A stretch of DNA of 64,000 bases from Pseudomonas argentinensis. Its GTDB lineage: Bacteria > Pseudomonadota > Gammaproteobacteria > Pseudomonadales > Pseudomonadaceae. The notes beneath the pieces were generated by a model. It did not search any database, had not been told where the DNA came from, and saw only the letters and a program-made list of their open reading frames with translations. Shown here piece by piece: positions 1 through 8,521 of the stretch (within the stretch, counting starts at the first letter, position 1; each line of letters opens with the position of its first letter). Position numbers and translations under genes: made by a program. The stretch is taken from the NCBI RefSeq assembly GCF_001839655.2, contig NZ_CP056087.1, positions 3,348,001 to 3,412,000 of the forward strand. Reading direction: 5' to 3'.

Positions 1-213
1 CCCACCCTCACCGCCAAAATCACCGCAGGCACGATGATCATCGACGATGGCGTTGCCGGGGCCGCTGGAACAGCTCGAGTTGCCAGCGTCGCGGTGTCGA
101 GCGGTGCTCTTCCTGCGCAAGAACCCATATAGAAAACGCAGGGCAAGCGCCACCAACAACCCCACGGATATCCAAAGGGTCACACTGTTGAACCAGTTGC
201 CTTGAATGATCAT
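1..213 (-). CDS. Small membrane protein, C-terminus cut by window edge
   Basis: The frame opens at an ATG at 213 and stays open for 71 codons to the window edge. An AGGAG ribosome site lies six bases upstream of the ATG. Residues about 10-30 form one hydrophobic segment (VTLWISVGLLVALALRFLYG), followed by a basic stretch. The visible tail is rich in Cys, Ser and Gly (SSCSSGPGN, then CGDFGGEGG), suggesting a Gly/Cys-rich cytoplasmic end. I do not recognise the family and propose no function. The stop codon lies outside the window, so total length is unknown. Confidence 0.6.
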   Translation of the reverse strand, partial: MIIQGNWFNSVTLWISVGLLVALALRFLYGFLRRKSTARHRDAGNSSCSSGPGNAIVDDHRACGDFGGEGG

Positions 214-377
214 TGCCGACTCCTGCCATCCCCTGCGGCGATACGACGCCGTAAACCCATCCTGCGGGTGCGGGCCCTGAGCGTGCTCCGACATGAGGTG
301 CGCTGACCATTCAGCGTCGCGCCTTGCCGGGAGATAGTCGCTACGGAGCACACGACCTCATGAACGGACCCACTTGT

Positions 378-1304
378 TCAGACACAGCGCAAATGCGCGT
401 CGACCCAGCCTTGCAAGCCGGTGGTTTCAATCTGCCGTTGCGCATTATAGGTCTGCGCCTTGGGCCAGGCCACGCCCTTGCCCTGGGCGAAAACCGCCCT
501 GTATCTGCGCATCGAATCATCGGGCTGGGCGGCCAGCTCGGCGCTGAGCACTGGCAAGGTCCACACCAGGCGTTCAACCTGGCGACCCAGCGACTGATCG
601 ATGACGTCTGCAAGCTGGCGGTAGGTGATCGTGTCGCCAGCCGTGAAGGTCACCCGGTTGAGCCGCTCGGGGTCGAACAGGATCCTGGCGGTAAGACGGG
701 CGATATCCTGCGGGGTGGTCACCGTAACCGCCGTTTCCCAGCTGCCCAGGGCGCGCACCCGGTTGTGCTGCAGGTCGACCACTCCAAAGGCCGGTTCGAA
801 CAGAAAGCTGGTGAACATGCCGGTGGCGATGATCTGCCACTGCAGCCGCGACTGGGCACGTAGCAGCTGGCGTACATCGAGCTGTTCGTCGAACAGGTTC
901 TGGGGGCTGCCGTAGCCGATCTGGTCGTAGTCCACGCCGAACTGCCAGGGCACATAGTGCTTCACATCCGAGCGCAGGGCCGCGCGGGTCAGTTTGAGTT
1001 GCATGCCCGGCCCGGAGACGAAGCCGAGGCAGCTGATCAGCCTGTCGAAGCCGCTGAACAGCGTGGCGAGCGACTGCTCGCTGTCGTTCACCACATCCGC
1101 CGTCACCACGCCGACGCCGAGCCCGTCGAGCTCCGCGAGAAGCCCGCGTCTATCCGCTGACGCAGCGCCCGGCGCCGCGGGCCGCAGCATGACGGTTACC
1201 TGTACGCCAGGCAGGCCTGCCAGCGCGTGCAGCATGGCCAGGCCGAGTTCCCCGGCGCCCAGTACCAGGATGTTGTCGGTTGTTGCCACAGGGGTTGGTT
1301 GCAT
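378..1304 (-). CDS. NmrA-like NAD(P)-binding protein (isoflavone-reductase type)
   Basis: A 308-residue protein of the atypical short-chain dehydrogenase/NmrA group. A Rossmann-fold glycine motif, VLGAGELG, lies near residue 15. The middle contains HYVPWQFGVDYD, typical of isoflavone-reductase-like proteins, and the C-terminal half resembles the substrate lobe. Such proteins either reduce small aromatic or ketone substrates with NAD(P)H or sense the NAD(P) redox state; the sequence does not decide between them. The ATG at 1304 was chosen over upstream starts because GGAG sits six bases before it. It is divergent from an HxlR-type regulator at 1393; redox enzymes and HxlR regulators are often paired this way, so that regulator probably controls it. 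Confidence 0.85.
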   Translation of the reverse strand: MQPTPVATTDNILVLGAGELGLAMLHALAGLPGVQVTVMLRPAAPGAASADRRGLLAELDGLGVGVVTADVVNDSEQSLATLFSGFDRLISCLGFVSGPGMQLKLTRAALRSDVKHYVPWQFGVDYDQIGYGSPQNLFDEQLDVRQLLRAQSRLQWQIIATGMFTSFLFEPAFGVVDLQHNRVRALGSWETAVTVTTPQDIARLTARILFDPERLNRVTFTAGDTITYRQLADVIDQSLGRQVERLVWTLPVLSAELAAQPDDSMRRYRAVFAQGKGVAWPKAQTYNAQRQIETTGLQGWVDAHLRCV

Positions 1305-1392
1305 CGCAGACTCCGGTCGAACGCTCAATGACGATGCGCTCATCCTGTCACCCCTGACCAACATTCAGAAGAAGGCACACGCGTGATACCGC

Positions 1393-1980
1393 ATGGATAC
1401 GATGACGGAGGATGACGTGATTCGCGTTGCCCAGGCCACCTGCGATGCACTCGGCGACGAGGACGACACGCTCAAGCGCGAGGTGCTGACCCATGCCGGC
1501 AATCGTTGGTCGCTGGGCATCGTTCATGCGCTGGGCGCCCACGGCAAACTGCGCCATGCCGAGCTTGGTCGACGCTTGCCAGGCGTCACCCAACGCATGC
1601 TGACCCGCAGCTTGCGGCAACTCGAAAGAGACGGTTTGCTCAGCCGCTTCGACCACCGCGAGGTACCGCCGCGGGTCGATTACCAGCTGACACCACTGGG
1701 CCGCAGCTTCCTGGCCCGCATGGTGCCGCTATGGATGTGGCTGCTCGAACACGCCGAGGATTTTCGCAGCGCAAGAGCGCGCTTCGACGAGACGCGAGGC
1801 GCAGGTGAAAACCCAGCGAAGCCTCCAGGGTCTGTTCCCGTTTCGCGCACGGCCGCGCCGGAGCCAGTTTTTGCGCGAGGCAAGGCACGAGATGCGAAGT
1901 TTGGCGGGCCAAATGAGCCATCGAGTAACGCCGTCTCGCACAAAAAACGGCCCCGGCCCTGCGGGTTGCGCGGGAAATGA
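1393..1980 (+). CDS. HxlR-family regulator with repeat-derived C-terminal tail
   Basis: A 195-residue protein. Residues about 25-125 are a winged-helix HxlR domain (RWSLGIVHALG, LPGVTQRMLTRSLRQLERDGL, then a wing PPRVDYQLTPLGRS). HxlR proteins are usually small DNA-binding regulators responding to aldehydes, quinones or oxidants. The domain ends near residue 140 (SARARFDE). From about residue 145 the frame lies inside a MITE-like repeat (1827-2025), which supplies the last 50 or so residues and the stop. That tail is low-complexity (Pro, Arg, Lys, Ser) and unlike the family, so it is probably acquired coding sequence. Divergent from the NmrA-like gene, its likely target. Confidence 0.85.
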   Translation: MDTMTEDDVIRVAQATCDALGDEDDTLKREVLTHAGNRWSLGIVHALGAHGKLRHAELGRRLPGVTQRMLTRSLRQLERDGLLSRFDHREVPPRVDYQLTPLGRSFLARMVPLWMWLLEHAEDFRSARARFDETRGAGENPAKPPGSVPVSRTAAPEPVFARGKARDAKFGGPNEPSSNAVSHKKRPRPCGLRGK

Positions 1981-2025
1981 CCTCCGCTGTCGTTGCAGGA
2001 CTTGGCAAGGGAATGAACAGACCCT
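1827..2025. repeat. MITE-like element with 11-bp terminal inverted repeats
   Basis: A 199-bp segment bounded by perfect inverted repeats, AGGGTCTGTTC at 1827-1837 and GAACAGACCCT at 2015-2025. It contains no transposase. It overlaps the 3' end of the HxlR gene and provides its stop codon. Size, terminal inverted repeats and lack of coding capacity fit a non-autonomous transposable repeat. No clear target-site duplication could be read. Only this copy was noticed in the window. Confidence 0.7.
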
Positions 2026-2123
2026 AGGGTGGTGAATTAACCGCAATCTATCTCGGCGCTCATGGTCGATCTGGATACCGGCGTCTGACACCGCAGCGCC
2101 ACCCATCAGGACCCTGGGGACCC

Positions 2124-2660
2124 ATGAAGTACGCAACGTTTTGCCCGCTCGCCACAATCGAACGGCTTTGCCGTGGCACCACTACCGTGCTGGCAGTGGC
2201 AGCCAGCCTTGGGCTCCTCGCCGGCTGCACCGCCAGTGAGGACAGCCAGAACGAGGTGTCGAACGATTCGCCCCTTGCCTCGACCAGTACCAAGCTGTCC
2301 CCGCTCGATGAACGGGATATCGCGGCCAACCCCTTGAAGGGGGAACTGATATGCGCCTTCTCGGTGGGGCGCAACACGCTGCTATACGCTGCCGGCAACG
2401 TCGCCACCCAGGCCGACGCTGAGGCAATCGTGAAGTTCGCCGATCAGGTGATGACGGTGCGGGCGCCCGGTGGCTTCGACCAGATGCTGCAGGGCACGAC
2501 ATTCAAGGGTGAACGACTGGTAATCGAGGTAAAACTCACCGAGCAGCCCCACAAGGCCGACGGGAATGGCGCTTCTGTCTACCCGTCCGCCACGCTCACC
2601 TACATTCGCAACGACAGCGCGATGCGCTCGGAGCAAGGCCAGTGGGAGTGCGGGCCGTGA
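2124..2660 (+). CDS. Hypothetical lipoprotein
   Basis: A 178-residue protein with a long N-terminal signal (hydrophobic TTTVLAVAASLGLLAG) ending in a lipobox, LLAGC, with the lipidated Cys at about residue 35. The following residues (TASEDSQNE) contain no Asp at +2, suggesting outer-membrane sorting. The mature part has no domain I recognise; one internal Cys (LICAFSV) and a C-terminal QWECGP could form a disulfide. It is a single-gene unit followed by a strong hairpin terminator. Function unknown. Confidence 0.75.
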   Translation: MKYATFCPLATIERLCRGTTTVLAVAASLGLLAGCTASEDSQNEVSNDSPLASTSTKLSPLDERDIAANPLKGELICAFSVGRNTLLYAAGNVATQADAEAIVKFADQVMTVRAPGGFDQMLQGTTFKGERLVIEVKLTEQPHKADGNGASVYPSATLTYIRNDSAMRSEQGQWECGP

Positions 2661-2687
2661 GGGGGCGAGTCATCGCCCCCCGGTTTT
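2661..2687 (+). terminator. Rho-independent terminator after the lipoprotein gene
   Basis: GGGGGCGA (2661-2668), loop GTCA, TCGCCCCC (2673-2680), followed by CGGTTTT. The perfect 8-bp GC-rich stem lies immediately after the lipoprotein stop and between convergent genes. Confidence 0.8.
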
Positions 2688-2712
2688 ACCCACCGCACAG
2701 GCTGGAGCGTGC

Positions 2713-4344
2713 CTAGACCCTGAACCGGGCGACGAGGACATTCAGATCAAGCGCCAGACGAGCCAGCTCGCTGCAGGCAGCGGCAGTCTGGTTCGCCCCC
2801 GAAGCGCTCTGGATCGACAGGTCGCGAATGCTGATCAAATTGCGATCGACTTCACGGGCCACATGGGCCTGCTCTTCCGACGCCGTGGCGATCTGCAGGT
2901 TTCGCTCGTTGATCTGGCCAATGGCGTCGACGATCTGCTCCAGCGAACGGCCGGCTTCGTCGGCCATTTGCAGCGTATTGTTGGCTTCGCTGCTGCTGGT
3001 CTGCATGGCCAGCACCGCGCTTTCGGTGCCGGTCTGTATGGCCCCGATCATCTGCTCGATTTCCTGGGTTGATGCCGAAGTGCGATGGGCCAGGCCGCGC
3101 ACCTCATCGGCCACCACGGCGAAACCGCGGCCGTGCTCGCCAGCGCGTGCCGCTTCGATCGCGGCGTTCAGGGCCAGCAGGTTGGTCTGGTCAGCGACGT
3201 TGCGAATGACGTCCAGCACCTTGCTGATATCGCGTGCCTGTTCCGCCAATCGCTGAACCTGTGCGGAGGAATCAAGAACGTTACCTGACAATTTGCGAAT
3301 CGCCGAAACCGTGCGTTCCACATGCTGATAACCGGCTTTGGCCGACCCCGTGGATTCGCGGGCCGCATCCGAGGCACCGCTGGCGTTGCGTGACACTTCC
3401 TCGACAGCGGCGCTCATCTCGGTAACCGCAGTGGCCGCCTGGTCGATTTCCGCGTTCTGATTCTGCATCACACGCGTGCTTTCCTCGGTCACCGCGGCCA
3501 TCTCCTCCGCGGCCGATGCCAGCTGCGTGGACGACTCGCCGATTTGCCGGATCGCCTGGTTGAGGTTTCTTTGCATGAGCGCCTGGGCGGCCTGCAAGCG
3601 GCTGGCTTCGTCCTTGCCAGTGACGCTGATGGTTTTGGTCAAATCGCCCTCAGCAATACTCTCCGCACTGAGCATGGCTTCATTGATGGGCCCGGATATC
3701 GAACGGGTCAGCAAGGTGGCCAGCAGCACGGTCAGAACCACCGCCACGGCGATGGTCACCAGCACCCCCGTTCGCCCGTGACTGTAGGTTTCACTGGCGT
3801 TGATGCCGGCCTGTCTGGCGCCAGCGGCGTTGAAGGCAATCAGTGCATCGAGCTGCTTTTGCAGCGTCTCGCCTATTGTACGACCGCTGCTGTTGCTCAG
3901 GCTCAACGCCTGCCCTGATTGCTGCTGACGCAGCAGATTCATCACCTGTTGCTGCATGTCGAGATAGCGCTGGGCACTGTCGAATACGCGTTGAAAAACC
4001 GCGCTTTCTTCTCCGGGCATCAGCAGGTCGCGTTGATAGCGGGTCAGAACCTCCTGGAACGAGGAACGATAGCTCTGTATCGCCGCGTCATCCACGACTC
4101 CGGTATTGGTACCTTCAGTGGAGGCGAGAACCCGCAAGGTTTCAAGACGAATATTGAGCAGATCCTTTTGCATTTCGCCAGATGCCTGGATGCTCGCCAT
4201 CCAGTTGGTCTCGATATCCTGTTCGGCGAGGTAAAGATCACTGAGCCTGGAGAGCGAAAAAAACCCCAGCGCCACAACCAGGAGTGAAATCAAGGCGAAG
4301 CAAAAAGCAGCCCGAGGGGCAATATTGAAATCCCGGAAAGACAT
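2713..4344 (-). CDS. Methyl-accepting chemotaxis protein with 4HB-type sensor
   Basis: A 543-residue inner-membrane chemoreceptor. TM1 is at about 10-30 and TM2 at about 195-215; between them lies a ~165-residue, mostly helical periplasmic part typical of four-helix-bundle (4HB_MCP) sensors. A HAMP segment follows (about 215-265), then the cytoplasmic signalling domain. The conserved hairpin tip is intact ([20 protein letters not shown], then FAVVADEVR), so coupling to CheA/CheW is expected. There is no obvious C-terminal NWETF pentapeptide. Ligand unknown. It is a monocistronic unit with an AT-rich upstream region (4345-4538). Confidence 0.95.
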   Translation of the reverse strand: MSFRDFNIAPRAAFCFALISLLVVALGFFSLSRLSDLYLAEQDIETNWMASIQASGEMQKDLLNIRLETLRVLASTEGTNTGVVDDAAIQSYRSSFQEVLTRYQRDLLMPGEESAVFQRVFDSAQRYLDMQQQVMNLLRQQQSGQALSLSNSSGRTIGETLQKQLDALIAFNAAGARQAGINASETYSHGRTGVLVTIAVAVVLTVLLATLLTRSISGPINEAMLSAESIAEGDLTKTISVTGKDEASRLQAAQALMQRNLNQAIRQIGESSTQLASAAEEMAAVTEESTRVMQNQNAEIDQAATAVTEMSAAVEEVSRNASGASDAARESTGSAKAGYQHVERTVSAIRKLSGNVLDSSAQVQRLAEQARDISKVLDVIRNVADQTNLLALNAAIEAARAGEHGRGFAVVADEVRGLAHRTSASTQEIEQMIGAIQTGTESAVLAMQTSSSEANNTLQMADEAGRSLEQIVDAIGQINERNLQIATASEEQAHVAREVDRNLISIRDLSIQSASGANQTAAACSELARLALDLNVLVARFRV

Positions 4345-4538
4345 GGGGGGTGCACCATAAGGAGGAGTCCATCACCAACGCCTCCTTGTCGGCCAAGCTA
4401 AAGCAGCCACCGCTGATGGCGGGCACAATGATATCAAAAAGCCACCTGAAACCATATGAAACAAAGTATTACTTGAAGAAATTCAGCAACAGCCTGCCAG
4501 ACCTTATTTTTTTCTCTTTTAAATCAATATGTTGTCGC

Positions 4539-5129
4539 CTACATCCATTTATCTAACGGACGGACGGTAGCGTTTGGCAGGCCAATCAGAAAAATTCTGC
4601 TAAGACAGGGAGGCAGCCAACCAGCCCCGCTGTACGGCCACGCGTACCCGCCAGTGCAGGAAACGGGCGTGTTGGGCATCAGCTTGCAGTGGGGGGACGC
4701 GAGGCTTCCACTCAAGAGCAGTGCCGCCCTTTCAGCCTGGCCGAGATACAGGCCAGCCAGCATGGCCGACAGGAATAACCCTGCCTGCCACGGGCCGACC
4801 AGCAAAAGCACCACCGCAGGCCCCGGGCAGACTCCCGCGATTCCCCAGCCCACCCCGAACAACAGGCTGCCGCCGATCAGGCTGGCGTCCACCTCGCGCT
4901 TGATCGGCAACTGCATGGGCGCGCCTGACAGGGAACGTTTTCGCTTGCCTGCCCAATTCATGGGAATCGCGACCACCGCGATGGCCCCGGCCATGACCAG
5001 GGCCAATGATGGATCCCAGGCGCCGGCCACATCGAGGAAGGCCAGCACCTTGGCAGGATTTACCATGCCTGCCAGTAGCAGGCCCAGGCCGAATATCAAC
5101 CCGGCGAGAAAAGCGCTCAGCTTGGTCAT
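4539..5129 (-). CDS. YeeE/YedE-family sulfur transporter, second half-protein
   Basis: Membrane protein of the YeeE/YedE (PmpB-like) family; family members import thiosulfate or other sulfane-sulfur compounds. The start at 5129 lies two bases after the stop of the upstream half-protein and has a GGAG site. Residues 1-128 match the family, with glycine-rich helices and the conserved GVGWGIAGVCPGPA motif around residue 93-106, whose Cys is thought to handle sulfur. Beyond about residue 130 the frame continues 65 residues with no family resemblance (LYLGQAERAALLL...), whereas family members usually stop near 135-140. A lost stop or frameshift near 4740 is possible. Confidence 0.85.
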   Translation of the reverse strand: MTKLSAFLAGLIFGLGLLLAGMVNPAKVLAFLDVAGAWDPSLALVMAGAIAVVAIPMNWAGKRKRSLSGAPMQLPIKREVDASLIGGSLLFGVGWGIAGVCPGPAVVLLLVGPWQAGLFLSAMLAGLYLGQAERAALLLSGSLASPHCKLMPNTPVSCTGGYAWPYSGAGWLPPCLSRIFLIGLPNATVRPLDKWM

Positions 5130-5131
5130 CT

Positions 5132-5566
5132 TCACGCTCCCAGCACATGACGAATGAGGTAAACCGTGGCGAAGCCGGTACCCATGAAGCATGCCGTGGC
5201 GACCAGGGAACGCGGCGCCAGCCGCGAGATTCCACATACGCCGTGGCCGCTTGTGCAACCCGAGCCATACCCCACGCCCACCCCGACCACCAGCCCGGCC
5301 AGGATCAACGCGGGCCACCCGCTATCGATCTGTATCTCCGGCAAGACAGCGAATGCGCTCCACAGTAACGGCGCAAGCATCAGCCCCAGAAGAAAGAGCA
5401 TCTTCTCACCCCAGGCGTTACTGCCGCGCGCCAGTGCGGCACTGATCAGGCCACTGATACCTGCGATGCGACCATTGAAGAGAACGAACACACTGGCAGC
5501 CAGCCCGATCAGGGCCCCACCAGCCAATGAAGCCCACGGCGTGAAACTGCCCCAGTCAATGCTCAC
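5132..5566 (-). CDS. YeeE/YedE-family sulfur transporter, first half-protein
   Basis: A 144-residue membrane protein, the PmpA-like partner of the gene at 4539. It has four hydrophobic segments and the conserved motif GYGSGCTSGHGVCGISRL near residues 99-116, with two cysteines as in sulfur-handling YeeE proteins. The start is GTG at 5566, with an AGGAG-type site seven bases upstream. Two split YeeE halves in tandem are the usual bacterial arrangement and act together. No BigR/ArsR repressor or sulfurtransferase gene lies alongside. The 5567-5755 gap to the next gene holds only a weak hairpin near 5700-5720. Confidence 0.88.
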   Translation of the reverse strand: MSIDWGSFTPWASLAGGALIGLAASVFVLFNGRIAGISGLISAALARGSNAWGEKMLFLLGLMLAPLLWSAFAVLPEIQIDSGWPALILAGLVVGVGVGYGSGCTSGHGVCGISRLAPRSLVATACFMGTGFATVYLIRHVLGA

Positions 5567-5755
5567 CCGTCCGCTCCTCTACGCCGCTGCGTAAATTCAT
5601 AGATATAGCAATCTGACACCTTTCGGCCTAGTGACCTTGGAATCAGGTGTTTCACGGTGGCAATGCAGCAAGGTGGAGAACATCCCTGTGCAGCAATGCC
5701 AGGACGCCCCTCGGGCGCCCTGCTGATCCGTGGTTAAACTGCGACGCGAAGCGTG

Positions 5756-6688
5756 CTAGTCCGCCAGAGGCTCCAGCGAGGGGAAGTCGGCCAGCAGCTC
5801 CACCAGGGTCTCTCGAAGCCATCGATTGGCCGGATCATGATGAAACCGGGTGTGCCAATGCAGATGGATATCGTAGCCAGTGATAGTCCAGGGAAGCGGC
5901 ACAAGGCGAACCCGCGCGATTTCAGCAAAGCGGCGCCCCACCGCCAGGGGCACGGTCGCGATCATGTCCGACTCGGCCACGAGAAAGGGCACTCCCATGA
6001 ACCGCGGCAGGCTGAACCTTATCCGGCGGGTGACACCACGCAGGGCCAGCTCGCGATCCAGGATACCCATCCCACGACCGTCGGCCTGAACGGCGACATG
6101 CTCGGCTTGCTGATACTGCTCCATGGTCAATCGATCACCGATGAGGGGGTGATCCTCACGAACGATGCACACGAACGTATGGCCGTACAAGGCGCGGTTG
6201 CGGATCGACGAGTTGACCAGGCGCGGGAAGTAGCCGATAGCGGCGTCAACGTCACCGGCATCCAGACCCTCTTCCAGTTGTTCGGGTGACAGCGCCAGCG
6301 TACGGATACGCAGCCGCGGAGCGCGCTCGTCCAGCACCCGCATCAACTTGGGCAGGAAAACCATCTCGCCGATATCGGACATGCACAGCACCAGTTGCCG
6401 CTCCGAGTGCTCGGCCAGGAATCCCGAGGATGGCAGCACCTCGTTGCTCACCAATTCGAGAATGCGTTGCACCGGCTCGGCAATCTGCAAGGCCCTGGCC
6501 GTGGGCTGCATGCCTCGTGAGGTTCTCACGAACAGCGGGTCCCCGAACAAGGTACGCAGCTTGGACAGGGCGAAGCTCATGGCCGGCTGGCTAAGCCCCA
6601 TCAGATCACCGGCCTGAGTGACGCTCTGCTTGCGGCGCAGTGCATCGAAGACCTTCAGCAGGTTGAGGTCGACATCTCTGATATCCAT
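5756..6688 (-). CDS. LysR-type regulator (NodD/NahR subgroup) of the dehydratase operon
   Basis: A 310-residue LysR protein. The N-terminal winged HTH (DLNLLKVFDALRRKQSVTQA, then LSQPAMSFALSKLR and FGDPLFVRTSRGMQPT) is of the NodD/NahR/LinR type. The remaining 220 residues form the effector domain; the C-terminal WHTRFHHDPANRWLRE is characteristic of this subgroup, which typically activates catabolic genes with an organic acid or aromatic inducer. The ATG at 6688 was chosen because it gives the canonical N-terminus; its ribosome site is weak. It is divergent from the IlvD/aconitase-X operon, with the likely operator at 6729-6746. The inducer is probably that pathway's substrate or an intermediate. 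Confidence 0.93.
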   Translation of the reverse strand: MDIRDVDLNLLKVFDALRRKQSVTQAGDLMGLSQPAMSFALSKLRTLFGDPLFVRTSRGMQPTARALQIAEPVQRILELVSNEVLPSSGFLAEHSERQLVLCMSDIGEMVFLPKLMRVLDERAPRLRIRTLALSPEQLEEGLDAGDVDAAIGYFPRLVNSSIRNRALYGHTFVCIVREDHPLIGDRLTMEQYQQAEHVAVQADGRGMGILDRELALRGVTRRIRFSLPRFMGVPFLVAESDMIATVPLAVGRRFAEIARVRLVPLPWTITGYDIHLHWHTRFHHDPANRWLRETLVELLADFPSLEPLAD

Positions 6689-6728
6689 ATTTTGGATTTC
6701 ATATATAAGCCAAATTAGGTTTTCGGAT

Positions 6729-6746
6729 TCTAGGTGCCATCCTAGA
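6729..6746. promoter_or_regulatory. Palindromic operator candidate between LysR gene and catabolic operon
   Basis: TCTAGG-TGCCAT-CCTAGA, a perfect 6-bp inverted repeat with 6-bp spacer. It lies between the divergent starts at 6688 and 6809. Position and symmetry suit a LysR-type recognition site; the surroundings (6690-6725) are AT-rich, as expected for overlapping divergent promoters. Not proven. Confidence 0.5.
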
Positions 6747-6808
6747 CTCGCCACAAGACATCCGTGAAACACGGCCTGGCTGTAAAAATAACAACAACGG
6801 AGCACACG

Positions 6809-8521
6809 ATGCCCAAGAAGCTGCGAAGCAATTTCCCCTATGGCTCTTACTTATGGGCCGTGCGCGCGGCCCAGTGGCGAGCGTTGGGAATCGACGAAAG
6901 CGAACTGGAAAAACCAAAGATCGCCATCGTCAATTCCTCGTCCAATCTGGCCATCTGCTTCAGCCACCTGGATGGCATCGCTGCCGAGCTCAAGCAATCG
7001 ATTCGCGATGCCGGCGCCCTGCCCTTCGAGATTCGCACGGCCGCTCCGAGCGACTTCATCACCGGCGCGGGTGCTGGCGGCGCCTATATGCTGGCCGCTC
7101 GCGATCTGATCACCAATGACATCGAAGTTGCGATCGAAGGGGCCCAGCTTGACGGCATGATCTGTCTGACCTCTTGCGACAAGACGGTACCCGGCCAGCT
7201 GATGGCCGCCGCGCGCCTGAACATCCCGACCCTGATGGTGGTATGCGGCTACCAGCCAAGCGGTGAATACAACGGCCAGCACGTGGATATCGAAGACGTC
7301 TTCATCGGCTCCATGCACGCGCTCACCGGCAAGCTGCCAGTGGAGCAACTGGTGGGCATGGCCCGCAATGCCATCAAAGGCCCGGGCGTGTGTTCCGGCA
7401 TGGGTACGGCCAACTCCATGCACCTGGTTTGCGAAGCCCTGGGTATGGCCCTGCCGGGCAGCGCGCCGATTGCCGCCAACAGCTCCCGGATGTTCGACTT
7501 CGTGCGCCAGGCCGGGCAGCGCATCGTGGCCATGGTCGAAGAAGACCTGAAACCGCGTGACATCCTCGGCCCCGGGGCTTTCGCCAATGCGGTCAGCGTG
7601 GTACTGGCCGCGGGTGGCTCGGTGAACTGTATCAAGCATATGCAGGCCGTGGCCGCCGAAGGGGGTATCGACGTCGACGTGTACGGCCTGTTTCGCGAGC
7701 TGGGCAACCGCATACCGGTACTGGTGGGCGTTCGGCCCATGGGCGAGCACAGCATCGAGCAGATGGAGGCCGCGGGTGGCGGCCGGGCCTTGCTCAAGCG
7801 CCTGGAGCCGCTGCTGCACGGTGAGGCGCTGACCGTCACCGGGACAACCCTCGCTGACAACCTGCGCGACGTGACCATCGCCGACGAACAGGTCATACGC
7901 CCCCTGCAGCGCCCGTTCGCAACGCAACCGGCGATCGTCATGCTACGTGGCAACATCGCGCCCCAGGCAGGGATCGTCAAATACGGCATCGATCCGAACA
8001 AGATGCGCCGTTTCAGCGGCCCGGCGATCTGCTTCGAGCGCTCCGCCGAGGCCATCGAAGCGTTGCAGGATGGCCGTATCAGGCCGGGCCATGTGGTGGT
8101 GATGCGTGGAGCCGGCGTGCGAGGCGGCCCGGCCATGGGCGGCGGCGCATCGCGCGTGGTGTTCGCGATCGACGGCGCAGGCCTCGGGGACAAGGTGGCC
8201 ATGCTCACGGACGGTCACCTCTCCGGCCTGGTATGCAAAGGCCTGGTGGTGGCTGAGGTCGCCCCGGAAGCAGCCATCGGCGGACCGCTGGCGCTGGTAG
8301 AAAATGGCGACATCATCGATATCGACCTGGACGCCAATCGCCTCGAGGCACGTCTGGAGCCCGCCGAGCTTCAGGCGCGCGCAGAGCGCTGGCAGGCCCA
8401 ACCGGCCCAGTTCGGCGGCGGGTGGCTGGATATCTACCGGGGTGCCGTCAAAGGCATGGAGCATGGAGCCGTCCTGATCAAACCGCTGGACATCAGCGAC
8501 GAACAGGAGGCTGCACGATGA
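6809..8521 (+). CDS. IlvD/Edd-family Fe-S dehydratase
   Basis: A 570-residue dehydratase of the dihydroxy-acid/6-phosphogluconate dehydratase superfamily, which removes water from a vicinal dihydroxy acid to give a 2-keto acid. The three expected cluster cysteines are present: C50 (NLAICFSH), C123 (SCDKTVPG, the IlvD signature 1) and C195 (GVCSGMGTANSM). Signature 2 reads LTDGHLSGLVCKG instead of the usual TDGRxSG, so Arg is replaced by His. The length and the LysR/porin/MFS context fit a sugar-acid or other catabolic dehydratase rather than biosynthetic IlvD. GGAG lies six bases before the ATG. First gene of the operon; its stop overlaps the next start (ATGA), so translation is coupled to aconitase X. 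Confidence 0.92.
   Translation: MPKKLRSNFPYGSYLWAVRAAQWRALGIDESELEKPKIAIVNSSSNLAICFSHLDGIAAELKQSIRDAGALPFEIRTAAPSDFITGAGAGGAYMLAARDLITNDIEVAIEGAQLDGMICLTSCDKTVPGQLMAAARLNIPTLMVVCGYQPSGEYNGQHVDIEDVFIGSMHALTGKLPVEQLVGMARNAIKGPGVCSGMGTANSMHLVCEALGMALPGSAPIAANSSRMFDFVRQAGQRIVAMVEEDLKPRDILGPGAFANAVSVVLAAGGSVNCIKHMQAVAAEGGIDVDVYGLFRELGNRIPVLVGVRPMGEHSIEQMEAAGGGRALLKRLEPLLHGEALTVTGTTLADNLRDVTIADEQVIRPLQRPFATQPAIVMLRGNIAPQAGIVKYGIDPNKMRRFSGPAICFERSAEAIEALQDGRIRPGHVVVMRGAGVRGGPAMGGGASRVVFAIDGAGLGDKVAMLTDGHLSGLVCKGLVVAEVAPEAAIGGPLALVENGDIIDIDLDANRLEARLEPAELQARAERWQAQPAQFGGGWLDIYRGAVKGMEHGAVLIKPLDISDEQEAAR

Noticed and set aside
38..310. A 90-codon minus-strand frame at the window start
   Set aside because: Overlaps the better-supported frame starting at 213, has poor composition and no membrane or domain features.
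4345..4538. Flagellar sigma-28 promoter for the chemoreceptor
   Set aside because: A GCCGACAA-like -10 is present on the minus strand but no TAAA-type -35 lies at the right spacing.
6851..7927. Long minus-strand frame inside the IlvD gene
   Set aside because: His/Gln/Gly-rich shadow of a high-GC coding strand; the plus strand carries all dehydratase signatures.
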